In this document: one piece after another, positions 43,187 through 52,080 of the stretch
Layout of the letters: every line of letters begins with the position of its first letter
How positions within the stretch are numbered: position 1 is the stretch's first letter
DNA from: DTU013 sp964490975
Lineage (GTDB): Bacteria > Bacillota > Clostridia > Acetivibrionales > DTU013
Direction: 5' to 3'
Assembly (NCBI GenBank): GCA_964490975.1
Contig: CAZBEQ010000016.1
Location: 3,583-67,582 of the forward strand
DNA length: 64,000 nucleotides
Made by a program: the position numbers and the translations under genes
The notes under the pieces: generated by a model
Database searches by the model: none
Told to the model about the DNA's origin: nothing
What the model saw: the letters and a program-made list of their open reading frames with translations, nothing else

Positions 43187-44956
43187 TTATTCAACATCCT
43201 GCAGCGCATCGTAGCCTTCTTCTCCGGTCCGGACTTTAACGACATTTTCAACATTATATACAAATATCTTGCCGTCACCAATATTACCTGAGTAAAGGAC
43301 TTCCTTCGCGGTTTCTATTACCAGCCTGACGGGGACCTTGCTAATGACGATCTCGACCTTTATCTTCGGGAGAAGCTTCGTTTCAAATTCCACGCCGCGG
43401 TAGTATTCGGTCATTCCACCCTGCAGTCCATAGCCAAGTACATTTGTGACCGTCATGCCTGTTATGCCGATCTTATCCATTGCATTTTTCAGCGACTCGA
43501 ATTTGTTCTGCTTGGTGATGATCTCGACCTTGGTCAGCTTAATGCCTGTACTGTCTGCAGGAGTTTCGATGACCTTGACCGGTACTGCACGCTCTACAGG
43601 AACCTTGCCTGTTGCTTTGGAAGCAGCCGGTACGATGGCATCAGAGGTGTCAACATCGTTTGTATAATCAACCGTTACGAAATCAGGATAACCCATGTTG
43701 CCATGTTCGCCGATATCCAGGCCTTCGATCTCTTCCTTTGCAGAAACACGCAGTCCCATAGTCATTTTAATAATCTTCCATACCAGGAGTGATGCCGGGA
43801 AAACGAAAGCTCCTACACACAATACGCCGAGAGCCTGTCTGCCCAGTAATTCAAAACCGCCTCCAAAGAACAGTCCGTTTGGTGAACTTATTCCGCCTAT
43901 CCCATCCTGCGCAAACAAGCCTACAAAAAGTGTACCGAGCACGCCGTGAACAAGGTGGACGGATAATGCACCAACCGGATCATCAAGCTTGATCCTGTCG
44001 AAGAACATTACCGCCAGTACGACGAGAATGCCTGCAACTGCTCCAATTATGAGTGAACTTGTCACACTTACATATGCACAGCAGGGTGTTATTGCAACGA
44101 GTCCTGCCAGAAGACCGTTTATAGACATGCCCAGATCAGGTTTACCTATCACCAGCCAGGCAGTGGCAGTAGCTGTGAGTATTGCTACGATGCCGGCCGT
44201 GTTTGTTGTAACAAGTATATGTGATATTGAAGTAGGATCTGCTGCCATGGTGGAACCGGGATTGAAACCGAACCAGCCGAACCATAAAACGAATGCGCCA
44301 ATTGTCGCAAGGCTCATGTTATGGCCTGGAATAGGGTGTATGCTGCCGTCCTTCATGTACTTTCCTATTCTGGGGCCCAGGAGAAGCACACCGGCCAGAG
44401 CTGCCCAGCCGCCGACAGAGTGTACAACGGAACCACCTGCGAAGTCCAGCATTCCAAGCTTGGCAAGGAAACCACCGCCCCAGATCCAATGTCCTACTAT
44501 CGGATAAATCAGCATAGTCAGTATTAGTGAAAAAACAATGAATGAAATGTATTTGATACGCTCTGCAACCGCTCCTGAAACGATAGTTGCGGCAGTTCCG
44601 CAGAACACCAGCTGGAAGAAGAATTTTGCCCAGAAGGGGACGCCTGCCCATGATATTGCCGAGTAAACGCCCTGATATGCATCGCCGGTCGCCGGTGAGT
44701 TGTCGGCGCCGCTTGCCATGAACAGACCGTTCAGACCCATAAAGCCATTGCCGTCTCCGAACATAAGGCCCCATCCTATGACTAGAAAGCCAAGAGAAGA
44801 AACAGCAAAGACAATAAAGTTTTTTGATAGTATGTTAACTGAATTCTTCTGTCGTGCAAGCCCACTTTCTACTGATGCAAAGCCAAGATTCATAAAGAAA
44901 ACCAGTACTGCTGCGAAAATTACCCAAACGGTGTCCAGAATTACTTTTGTATCCAT
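43187..44956 (-). CDS. amt: Ammonium transporter fused to a P-II signalling domain
   Basis: Residues 1-415 form an Amt channel of about eleven helices with both pore histidines (VHSVGGWAAL and HLVHGVLGTLF). A 45-residue linker (about 420-465) leads to a complete GlnB/GlnK-like P-II domain (about 470-585: LTKVEIITKQNKFESLKNAM, YGLQGGMTEYYRG, LLPKIKVEIV, GDGKIFVYNVENVVKVRTGE). P-II proteins normally plug Amt channels in response to ADP/ATP/2-oxoglutarate; here the gate is tethered. The T-loop Tyr that is uridylylated in enteric P-II (position 51) is Phe (GVEFET), so control is likely by ligands only. AGGAGGG precedes the start. Upstream are a promoter and a leader terminator. Confidence 0.95.
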   Translation of the reverse strand: MDTKVILDTVWVIFAAVLVFFMNLGFASVESGLARQKNSVNILSKNFIVFAVSSLGFLVIGWGLMFGDGNGFMGLNGLFMASGADNSPATGDAYQGVYSAISWAGVPFWAKFFFQLVFCGTAATIVSGAVAERIKYISFIVFSLILTMLIYPIVGHWIWGGGFLAKLGMLDFAGGSVVHSVGGWAALAGVLLLGPRIGKYMKDGSIHPIPGHNMSLATIGAFVLWFGWFGFNPGSTMAADPTSISHILVTTNTAGIVAILTATATAWLVIGKPDLGMSINGLLAGLVAITPCCAYVSVTSSLIIGAVAGILVVLAVMFFDRIKLDDPVGALSVHLVHGVLGTLFVGLFAQDGIGGISSPNGLFFGGGFELLGRQALGVLCVGAFVFPASLLVWKIIKMTMGLRVSAKEEIEGLDIGEHGNMGYPDFVTVDYTNDVDTSDAIVPAASKATGKVPVERAVPVKVIETPADSTGIKLTKVEIITKQNKFESLKNAMDKIGITGMTVTNVLGYGLQGGMTEYYRGVEFETKLLPKIKVEIVISKVPVRLVIETAKEVLYSGNIGDGKIFVYNVENVVKVRTGEEGYDALQDVE

Positions 44957-45013
44957 TATTAATCCCTCCTGTTAATTTTTTTGCAATCCGGCAATTTATT
45001 TCTAAAAACAAAA

Positions 45014-45051
45014 AAAGGCGCGAACCAACGAAAAATTGGTTCGGCGCCTTT
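45014..45051 (-). terminator. Intrinsic terminator inside the amt leader (attenuator)
   Basis: AAAGGCGC-GAACCAA (45014-45028) pairs with TTGGTTC-G-GCGCCTTT (45036-45051), with one bulged G. On the minus strand a run of seven T follows, which makes a strong terminator. It sits between the amt promoter and the start codon, with no other minus-strand gene to serve, so it should act as an attenuator. No ANTAR-type paired loops or T-box sequence were recognised. Confidence 0.75.
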
Positions 45052-45091
45052 GCCTTTAAAATAAATATGCTTTATGCTAATTGATTTTTAT

Positions 45092-45120
45092 ACTGTATCA
45101 GAATAGTGAAATATTGTCAA
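45092..45120 (-). promoter_or_regulatory. amt promoter
   Basis: On the minus strand, TTGACA (45115-45120), a 17-bp spacer and TACAGT (45092-45097). It predicts a leader of about 130 nt including the attenuator. Confidence 0.65.
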
Positions 45121-45314
45121 TATTAATTTTTTGCTCAATTTTTTCGGTAAGGGCAACTTTTATTGATATGTCATTGAATTATTTCCACAAATAGTTAACA
45201 AAATTCATACATAACCTGCTTTATGACAACCAGCTATAGCTGTATGGCTGCCCTTAGCGTAAATTTTGAGCAGGTTTTTATACTTGGAGCAGAAGCCAGG
45301 GGGAATATGGGTCC

Positions 45315-45363
45315 GCGGTCTCAGCATAAAAAATGGTTGCTAATCCCGCGAGACCGCCTTTTT
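45315..45363 (+). terminator. Plus-strand terminator with no gene before it
   Basis: GCGGTCTC (45315-45322) pairs with GAGACCGC (45350-45357) followed by CTTTTTG. It lies 140 bp before the xylanase start and about 195 bp after the divergent amt promoter. No coding frame ends here. It implies either a short non-coding transcript from about 45200 or attenuation of the xylanase gene. The remaining stretch 45121-45314 has no gene I can see. Confidence 0.65.
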
Positions 45364-45502
45364 GTAATTTACAATGTACTTGGTAATACATTATACTATT
45401 ATACATATGGTTAATTGTGTTATTCTCTCCAGAACAGTTATTTACAACAGTCGGGGCACAGAGAACAAGTGCAGGGAACAAAATTTGCGGGGGTGGTTCA
45501 AT

Positions 45503-48268
45503 ATGAACAGCAACAAAGTTGTGAGCATTAAAAAGTTAATAGCATGGATGTCTGTTTTTGCGCTGGTTTTGTCATTAATGACCGGATGCAGTTCAACGGA
45601 CGGAGCTAAGCAGGAAGAAATACCTGCGGTACAGAATCCAACCGAGCCGGCTCAAAATGAGGCTCCGGCAGTTGAGGCTGCAGAAGCTGAAGAAACAGAG
45701 CTTTACAAGGAAACGTTTGCAAGCGGGAAGGGACTGGCTGTACAGGCAGGAGGAGCAAACCTGAAGCCGGTGACCGGCAAGGTGTTTGACGGAAACGATG
45801 ACGGAGCTGCGCTGTATATCAGCAACAGAGTGAACAACTGGGATGCGGCAGATTTCAAATTCGCAGACCTGGGCCTTGAAAATGGAACGATATGCAACAT
45901 AACAGTCAAGGGATATGTTGATGCAGATGCGGAGGTACCCGCAGGAGGACAGGCATGGCTGCAGGCAGTAGACAGCTATCAATGGCTCGGCGGTGTTGAT
46001 TATGTAGCTGGAAAGGCGTTCACGCTGACAGGCAAATATACTGTCGATACCGGAAAGGACGTCGCTATACGCGTTCAGTCCAGCGAAGAAGGAAAGACAG
46101 TACCGTTCTACATAGGAGAAATAACGATCACCGGTAAAAAGGGAGAGGTTCAGGCACCTGCAGCAACAGGACCTAAGGCGCCTGCTGAAAAGTTCACCCC
46201 CATTAATTTTGAAGATAATACAGCACAGGGCTTCAAGGGCAGGGCAGGCACTGAGACATTGACCGTGACTGATGAAGCAAATCATACTGATGGCGGTAAA
46301 TACGCTCTTAAGGTAGAAGGCAGGACCATCGCATGGCATGGACCTTCACTAAATGTTGAAAAATATATTGACGAAGGAATGGAGTATAAGATCACGGCTT
46401 GGGTAAAGCTGATCAATCCGACAAGCTCGCAGTTACAGCTTTCTACTCAGGTAGGCAATGGTGACGGGGCCTCATATGTAAATCTAGCACCCAAAACTAT
46501 CAGTACAGGCGAAGGATGGGTCCAGCTCGAGGGGAAATATCGTTATAACAATGCAAGCAGCGGATACATGACTATTTATGTTGAAAGTGCAAGTGACGCT
46601 ACGGCATCCTTCTATATTGATGATATCAGCTTTGAGAGCACTGGTGCAGGCGCTGTGGCAATACAGAAGGATATTGCCCCGATCAAGGATGCCTATAAAG
46701 ATATGTTCCTGTTTGGAAATGCTATATCAGCCGAAGATCTGGAAGGTGTCAGGTTTGACCTTCTAAAAATGCACCATAACGTAATTACTGCAGGCAATGC
46801 AATGAAGCCTGACGCTTTGCAGCGCACCAAGGGCAACTTCAATTTCGCCGCTGCAGACAGTATGGTTGATAAGGTCCTTGCTGAAGGTATGAAGATGCAT
46901 GGTCATACGCTGGCCTGGCATCAGCAATCTCCTGTATGGATGAATACGAAAGAGGATGGTTCCAAACTTAGCCGGGAGGAAGCACTTGAAAATCTGCGTA
47001 CCCATATCAAGACGGTAGTAGAGCATTTCGGCAACAAGGTCATATCCTGGGACGTAGTAAACGAAGGAATGAATGATAATCCTACCAAGCCATCGGATTG
47101 GAAGGCTTCGCTTCGTCAGTCACCGTGGTATAACGCTATAGGCGACGACTATATCGAGCAGGCGTTCCTTGCAGCCAGAGAGGTGCTTGATCAGCATCCT
47201 GACTGGGATGTAAAGCTGTATTACAATGACTATAATGATGATAACCAGAACAAGGCAACAGCTATATACAACATGGTCAAGGAACTGAATGAGAAATATG
47301 CAAAGAAACATCCCGGCAAGCGCCTCATCGATGGTGTCGGAATGCAGGGACACTACTCTGTCAACACTAACCCGGCAAATGTAGAGCTGTCATTGGAAAG
47401 ATTTGCATCCCTTGGAGTAGAGGTCAGTATAACAGAGCTTGATATAATGGCAGGAAATAACTCTGAGCTCTCGGAAAAACTGGCAAATGCCCAGGGTGTA
47501 TTGTACGCGCAGCTTTTCAAGATATTCAGCGAGCATGCGGATAATATTGCTCGTGTTACCGTATGGGGCATGGATGATGGCACAAGCTGGAGATCTTCAC
47601 AAAACCCAACTCTCTTCAACAAGGATCTCCAGGCTAAACCGGCATATTACGGAGTTATCGATCCTGACAAATTCTTAAAGGACTTTAAGGTGGAATCTGT
47701 AGATTCCAACAAAACGACCGCAAAATTTGGAACCCCAAAAATCGATGGCAAGATAGACGCCTCATGGAAGAACGCTCCGGAGCTGCAGATTAACCGTTAT
47801 CAGATGGCTTGGCAGGGAGCATCGGGCACAGCAAAGGTCCTCTGGGACAACAAAAACCTGTATGTACTGTATCAGGTGAACGATGCACAGCTCGACAAGG
47901 CAAGTGAAAACCCATGGGAACAGGATTCTGTTGAAGCATTTGTGGATGAGAACAATGGAAAGACGACCTTCTATGAGGAAGATGACGGACAGTTCAGAGT
48001 CAATTATGAGAATACGGCAACATTTAACCCCGAAGGTATCGAAAAAGGCTTCAAATCGGCAGTCACTGTTTCAGGAACAAGCTATACTGTTGAAATGAAG
48101 ATACCGTTCAGATCAATAACTCCCAAATCCGGCATGCAGCTCGGCTTTGATGTACAGATCAATGACGGGAAGGATGGAGCACGGCAGAGCGTAGCTACGT
48201 GGAATGATTTGACCGGCAACGGTTATCAGGACCCGTCGGTGTTTGGCGTTATTACGCTGGAGAAGTAA
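45503..48268 (+). CDS. Lipoprotein GH10 xylanase with CBM22-like and CBM9 domains
   Basis: This 921-residue protein has a lipoprotein signal (lipobox LMTGC near residue 29), an acidic Pro/Glu spacer and two CBM22/CBM4_9-type beta-sandwiches (about 60-210 and 230-390; the second ends FYIDDISFES). A GH10 catalytic barrel follows (about 400-730) with acid/base Glu in WDVVNEGM and nucleophile Glu in VSITELDIM. A CBM9-like domain (about 745-921; PKIDGKIDASWKNAPELQI) ends the protein. GH10 enzymes cleave beta-1,4-xylan. Anchoring to the membrane rather than free secretion suggests action on xylan fragments at the cell surface. GGGGGTGG precedes ATG 45503; the longer upstream frame lacks a signal sequence. 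Confidence 0.95.
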   Translation: MNSNKVVSIKKLIAWMSVFALVLSLMTGCSSTDGAKQEEIPAVQNPTEPAQNEAPAVEAAEAEETELYKETFASGKGLAVQAGGANLKPVTGKVFDGNDDGAALYISNRVNNWDAADFKFADLGLENGTICNITVKGYVDADAEVPAGGQAWLQAVDSYQWLGGVDYVAGKAFTLTGKYTVDTGKDVAIRVQSSEEGKTVPFYIGEITITGKKGEVQAPAATGPKAPAEKFTPINFEDNTAQGFKGRAGTETLTVTDEANHTDGGKYALKVEGRTIAWHGPSLNVEKYIDEGMEYKITAWVKLINPTSSQLQLSTQVGNGDGASYVNLAPKTISTGEGWVQLEGKYRYNNASSGYMTIYVESASDATASFYIDDISFESTGAGAVAIQKDIAPIKDAYKDMFLFGNAISAEDLEGVRFDLLKMHHNVITAGNAMKPDALQRTKGNFNFAAADSMVDKVLAEGMKMHGHTLAWHQQSPVWMNTKEDGSKLSREEALENLRTHIKTVVEHFGNKVISWDVVNEGMNDNPTKPSDWKASLRQSPWYNAIGDDYIEQAFLAAREVLDQHPDWDVKLYYNDYNDDNQNKATAIYNMVKELNEKYAKKHPGKRLIDGVGMQGHYSVNTNPANVELSLERFASLGVEVSITELDIMAGNNSELSEKLANAQGVLYAQLFKIFSEHADNIARVTVWGMDDGTSWRSSQNPTLFNKDLQAKPAYYGVIDPDKFLKDFKVESVDSNKTTAKFGTPKIDGKIDASWKNAPELQINRYQMAWQGASGTAKVLWDNKNLYVLYQVNDAQLDKASENPWEQDSVEAFVDENNGKTTFYEEDDGQFRVNYENTATFNPEGIEKGFKSAVTVSGTSYTVEMKIPFRSITPKSGMQLGFDVQINDGKDGARQSVATWNDLTGNGYQDPSVFGVITLEK

Positions 48269-48294
48269 CAGACTGTAAAAACCGGTTAAAGAAT

Positions 48295-48350
48295 GATTGC
48301 CTCCGGATACGATGCATTGTCATCTTTCGGGGGCAATTTATTTTATTTTT
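48295..48350 (+). terminator. Xylanase terminator
   Basis: ATTGCC-T-CCG (from 48295) pairs with CGG-G-GGCAAT (to 48337), followed by TTATTTTATTTTT. It lies 27 bp after the stop codon. Confidence 0.8.
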
Positions 48351-48390
48351 AATTTAACTAAAAAAATTGTCAAAAAAACAACAAATTTGG

Positions 48391-48430
48391 TGTACTTTTT
48401 CTTGTACATTTTTGTGAAAAATGCTAGTAT
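48391..48430 (+). promoter_or_regulatory. Promoter and operator candidates of the LDH-family gene
   Basis: Extended -10 TGCTAGTAT (-10 at 48425-48430) lies 17 bp from TTGTAC (48402-48407). Two perfect inverted repeats overlap it: TGTAC (48391-48395) with GTACA (48404-48408), and CATTTTT (48407-48413) with AAAAATG (48417-48423). The second contains TTGTGAA, a half of the Rex consensus; a full Rex site is not present. Confidence 0.45.
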
Positions 48431-48496
48431 AAAAAACATGCGTCATTATGCTATAGTAGCTAGTATGTGCAAAAAAAAGTACACCGAGGTGCAATT

Positions 48497-49447
48497 ATGA
48501 ATAATAGTAGATCAAAAATAGCAATTATCGGGTCAGGTTTTGTTGGAGCTTCCGCAGCTTTCGCTATGTCATTAAATCAGATGGTTAATGAGATGGTCCT
48601 GATCGACGTAGCAAGAGAGAAAGCCATAGGCGAAGCAATGGACATAAGCCACGGCCTTTCATTTTTAGGACAGATGTCGGTATACGGCGGCGATTACTCC
48701 GACTGTGCTGATTGTGATGCAATAATTATCACAGCAGGCGCAAACAGAAAACCCGGCGAAACGCGCATAGATCTTGCGCGTAAGAATACCATGATAGCCA
48801 AGGAAATCACGGAAAACATCATGAAGTACTATACAAGGGGAGTAATACTGGTTGTAGCCAATCCTGTTGATATCCTCACGTATAAGATCCAAAAATGGTC
48901 AGGACTGCCGGCGGGAAAAGTATTTGGAACAGGTACTGTCCTGGACAGTTCAAGGTTCAGGTTCCTGTTAAGCAGAAAATTCGATGTTGATATCAGGAAT
49001 GTCCATGGATATATGATCGGAGAGCATGGCGATTCGCAGTTGCCCCTTTGGAGCGGCACTCACATTGCAGGGAAAAATATCCGGGAATTCTTCGATGATC
49101 CTGCATATGGTATAACTGATGAAGTAAAGGAAGCTATAATACAGGATGTAAAGACTTCAGGCGCTGAGATAATCAAGAAAAAGGGCGCCACATATTATGC
49201 AATTGCAGTTACCATAAATACGATCCTTGAATCGCTATTGAAGAATCAGAACACAATAAGAACAGTCTCATCAGTTATAAATAACAAGTATGGTGTTGAC
49301 GATGTTGCACTGAGTCTTCCTTCGATCGTAAATTCAAACGGAGTCAAGGGTATACTGGACCTCAAATTGACAGATGAGGAGCAGAAAGCGCTTTTATATT
49401 CAGCAGAGCAATTGAAGAGCGTTTTGGATCACGTCAGGGATATTTAA
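48497..49447 (+). CDS. LDH-family dehydrogenase, probably malate dehydrogenase
   Basis: This 316-residue enzyme of the lactate/malate dehydrogenase family has the NAD-binding GSGFVGASAAF and IDVAREKAIGEAMD (Asp for NAD ribose), the catalytic His in GEHGDSQLPLW and Asp/Arg in VLDSSRFRF. Overall it resembles L-lactate dehydrogenases. However, the substrate-specificity loop reads GANRKPGETR, where lactate dehydrogenases have Gln (position 102, GANQKPGETR). Arg at this position is the malate dehydrogenase residue, and in Bacillus LDH Gln102Arg switches the enzyme to oxaloacetate. So malate dehydrogenase activity is the better prediction. Start 48497 follows GAGGTG. The promoter region has inverted repeats. 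Confidence 0.85.
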   Translation: MNNSRSKIAIIGSGFVGASAAFAMSLNQMVNEMVLIDVAREKAIGEAMDISHGLSFLGQMSVYGGDYSDCADCDAIIITAGANRKPGETRIDLARKNTMIAKEITENIMKYYTRGVILVVANPVDILTYKIQKWSGLPAGKVFGTGTVLDSSRFRFLLSRKFDVDIRNVHGYMIGEHGDSQLPLWSGTHIAGKNIREFFDDPAYGITDEVKEAIIQDVKTSGAEIIKKKGATYYAIAVTINTILESLLKNQNTIRTVSSVINNKYGVDDVALSLPSIVNSNGVKGILDLKLTDEEQKALLYSAEQLKSVLDHVRDI

Positions 49448-49454
49448 TGGATTC

Positions 49455-49493
49455 AATAATAAAAGCCGCACAAGCTGTGCGGCTTTTATTATT
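49455..49493. terminator. Bidirectional terminator, 18-bp perfect stem
   Basis: Positions 49455-49472 pair perfectly with 49476-49493 around an AGC loop, with a GCCGCACA core and A/T-rich outer stem. It serves the convergent dehydrogenase and acyl-CoA synthetase genes. Confidence 0.93.
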
Positions 49494-51161
49494 TTACTCC
49501 TTCTTTTTATCTACATCGCCTTGCCTGATTTCTACCCTGCGAATCTTTCCACTGATAGTTTTTGGAAGCTCTGTGACAAACTCGATGACTCTGGGGTATT
49601 TGTATGGCGCCGTAACGCGCTTCACATGATCCTGGAGCTCTTTGACCAGTGCTTCGCTGCCGGTATAACCCTTGGCTAGTATTACTGAGGCTTTGACGAT
49701 CTGGCCTCTGTCGGGATCGGGCACAGCAGTGATGGCGCATTCCAGCACGGCGGGATGCTCAATGAGCGCGCTCTCGACTTCAAAGGGCCCGATCCTGTAG
49801 CCGGAGCTCTTGATTACATCGTCAGCCCTTCCAACAAACCAGAAATAGCTGTCCTCATCGCGCCAAGCCATATCTCCGGTAAAATACATGTTATCGTGCC
49901 AGACTTCTTTTTTCAGCTCTTCATCATTGTAATAACCGCAAAACATACCAAAGGGTTTACCATTGTCTGTTCTTATTACTATCTGGCCTTCTTCGCCAAC
50001 CTCGCAGGAATTGCCGTCCTCATCCACTATATCAGCATTATAACCCGGTGCCGGCCTTCCCATCGAACCCGGCTTTGGTTCCATCCACGGGAAGTTGGCA
50101 ACCGTCAGTGTAAGCTCTGTCTGCCCGTATCCCTCTGCCAGCTTCAGGCCGGTTGCCTTGTAAAACTGGTTATATACTTCCGGATTAAGGGGTTCTCCTG
50201 CGATAGAGCAATGAGTCAGTGAGCTGAGATCAAATTGTGTGAGGTCCTCCTTGATAAGGAACCTGTAAATCGTAGGCGGAGCGCAGAAGGTAGTTACTTT
50301 GTGCTTTACCATAATGTTCAGCATATCCCTGGCATTGAATTTCTCATGGTCGTATGTGAATACAGCACTGCCGCAGATCCACTGGCCATATATCTTTCCC
50401 CACATGGATTTCATCCAGCCCGTATCCGATACTGTAAGATGAAGCCCGTTATCCTGTACACACTGCCAGTACTTCGCGGTATTGATATGACCCAGGGGGT
50501 ATGTGAAATCGTGGAGAACCATCTTGGGCATTCCGGTTGTTCCAGAAGTGAAATAGAGCAACATTGTATCTTCATTCTTTGCCGCTTCGCTTCCGACTGG
50601 TTTTGGGAAATCAGGAGATGCTTTTTCCAGCTCTTCGTCAAAATTATACCAGCCTTCAGCTTTGCCGTTGACTGCAACAAGCGTTTCAAGCGTAGTTGAT
50701 TTGCTCCTTGAATCGTTTATGTGCCTGACTACTTCGCCTTCTGCTACAGATATGATCATTTTTATACCGGCAGCATTACATCTGTAAATAATGTCCTTTG
50801 AAGTCAGAAGGTGAGTCGCAGGTATTCCTATAGCACCGATCCTGTGAAGCGCAAGGAGAGCATACCAGAATTCGAAGCGCCTTTTAAGGATGAGCATTAC
50901 CCTGTCACCCTTTTTGATCCCAAGAGATTTGAGGAAGCTGGCGGTTTTGTTGCTGTAATACTTCATATCGCCGAAGCTTACAATTTTCTCATCACCTTTG
51001 TCGTTACACCAGACCATGGCTGTTTTATCAGGGCTTTTATCCGCTATTTCATCTACTACATCGTATGCGAAATTAAAATCACCGGGTATGGAGATCTTAA
51101 AATTGTTGTAGTAATCCTCGTAGTTCTCAAAGTTCTGCTTTGATACATATTTGCTTAACAT
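49494..51161 (-). CDS. AMP-forming acyl-CoA synthetase
   Basis: This 555-residue member of the ANL adenylate-forming family, acetyl/medium-chain acyl-CoA synthetase branch, has the P-loop YFTSGTTGMPKM, the A5 motif EGYGQTELT, A7 YFTGDMAW, A8 VGRADDVIKSSGYRIGPFEVE and the A10 catalytic Lys in PKTISGKIRRVE. It activates a carboxylic acid with ATP and transfers it to CoA; the substrate pocket cannot be read reliably, but the MACS-like opening (FNFAYDVVDEIA) suggests short or medium chains. AGAGG precedes the start. It lies 13 bp after an XRE-cupin regulator gene, so the pair is probably one operon. Confidence 0.93.
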   Translation of the reverse strand: MLSKYVSKQNFENYEDYYNNFKISIPGDFNFAYDVVDEIADKSPDKTAMVWCNDKGDEKIVSFGDMKYYSNKTASFLKSLGIKKGDRVMLILKRRFEFWYALLALHRIGAIGIPATHLLTSKDIIYRCNAAGIKMIISVAEGEVVRHINDSRSKSTTLETLVAVNGKAEGWYNFDEELEKASPDFPKPVGSEAAKNEDTMLLYFTSGTTGMPKMVLHDFTYPLGHINTAKYWQCVQDNGLHLTVSDTGWMKSMWGKIYGQWICGSAVFTYDHEKFNARDMLNIMVKHKVTTFCAPPTIYRFLIKEDLTQFDLSSLTHCSIAGEPLNPEVYNQFYKATGLKLAEGYGQTELTLTVANFPWMEPKPGSMGRPAPGYNADIVDEDGNSCEVGEEGQIVIRTDNGKPFGMFCGYYNDEELKKEVWHDNMYFTGDMAWRDEDSYFWFVGRADDVIKSSGYRIGPFEVESALIEHPAVLECAITAVPDPDRGQIVKASVILAKGYTGSEALVKELQDHVKRVTAPYKYPRVIEFVTELPKTISGKIRRVEIRQGDVDKKKE

Positions 51162-51174
51162 AATCAGTACCTCT

Positions 51175-51729
51175 TTAATTTAATATTATTGCCAGGAACT
51201 TGGCTGGTTTCCCGTCAAGTGCCTTCATGCCATGGCTGCAGCCGGAGTCAAAATACAGTGAGTCGCCCTCGTTCAGCGTCAGCTGGTGTCCGTCAATACT
51301 GATCACCAGTGTGCCCTCAAGGACATAGTTGAATTCCTGCCCGGGATGGGAGTTGTAGTGGATCGTATCATCGCTGCCGGGCTCCACAGTCACAAGGAAC
51401 GGCTCGGATTTCTTATTTACAAATTTGTATGCCAGGCTTTGGTACTTGTAAGGTTTACGCCTTTCTACGCTCACACCCTTGTTTTTTCTTACAAGACAGT
51501 AGGTGTGCAGCTTTGGATCCTCACCGGTAAGTATTGCTGTCAATTCTACCCCAAACTTGTTTGCAGCCTCATACAGGAAGCCTATTGGTATGTCGGTATT
51601 ACCGCTTTCGTACTCTTTGTATGTCTCTGATGTGACACCAAGCTCTGCGGCAAGGGTTTCCACGGACAAGCCGGCTATTTCACGCAGATCCTTTATCCTG
51701 GATGCAATCTGCTTAACTTGATCAGACAT
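51175..51729 (-). CDS. XRE-family regulator with C-terminal cupin
   Basis: This 184-residue protein has an N-terminal helix-turn-helix of the XRE type (about 6-62; IKDLREIAGLSVETLAAELG) and a C-terminal cupin_2 barrel (about 112-182; HYNSHPGQEFNYVLEGTLVI, YFDSGCSHGMKAL). Regulators with this layout often control the adjacent metabolic gene in response to a small molecule bound by the cupin. The gene is immediately upstream of the acyl-CoA synthetase on the same strand, so it probably regulates it and itself. AAGGATGG precedes the ATG. The cupin metal ligands look partly preserved (H, E, H). Confidence 0.92.
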   Translation of the reverse strand: MSDQVKQIASRIKDLREIAGLSVETLAAELGVTSETYKEYESGNTDIPIGFLYEAANKFGVELTAILTGEDPKLHTYCLVRKNKGVSVERRKPYKYQSLAYKFVNKKSEPFLVTVEPGSDDTIHYNSHPGQEFNYVLEGTLVISIDGHQLTLNEGDSLYFDSGCSHGMKALDGKPAKFLAIILN

Positions 51730-52004
51730 AAAATGCCCATCCTTTCAAATAGAGTTTTTATTTATTGCCTGCTTTGATTAAATATGCTTTTTTTAACATT
51801 GATGTAATATTATCATATTTTCTCATTAAAATGAAGGAATCCATATTTCGGCTAAAACCAGAGCAATAAAACATAAAAAAAATTAATGTTTTATCTGATA
51901 ATTAACAGGAAGATTCCATGATCTTTGGCGAGAGATGAAGTTCAATGTTCCCTTTGTTCAAAATGGGTTTCCAGAATTCAGGCAAGAGGATTATTGTGCA
52001 GAAA
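51730..52004. other. Intergenic region, no gene seen
   Basis: AT-rich sequence upstream of the XRE-cupin gene, presumably containing its promoter. No open frame has coding character. Confidence 0.5.
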
Positions 52005-52035
52005 AAGAGCCCAATATATTGTATACTGGGTTCTT
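52005..52035 (-). terminator. Terminator of the small membrane protein gene
   Basis: AAGAGCCCA (52005-52013) pairs with TGGGTTCTT (52027-52035, one G-T pair). Read on the minus strand it is followed by a T-run, 45 bp after the small gene's stop codon. Confidence 0.75.
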
Positions 52036-52080
52036 GCTATTTTTTATAGACATAATCATCATGGAATCTGAAAATAGTGC

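Noticed and set aside
45014..45091. T-box, ANTAR-target or known nitrogen riboswitch in the amt leader
   Set aside because: No specifier-loop/T-box sequence and no pair of hexanucleotide loops with the A1/G4 pattern was found. Only the terminator is supported.
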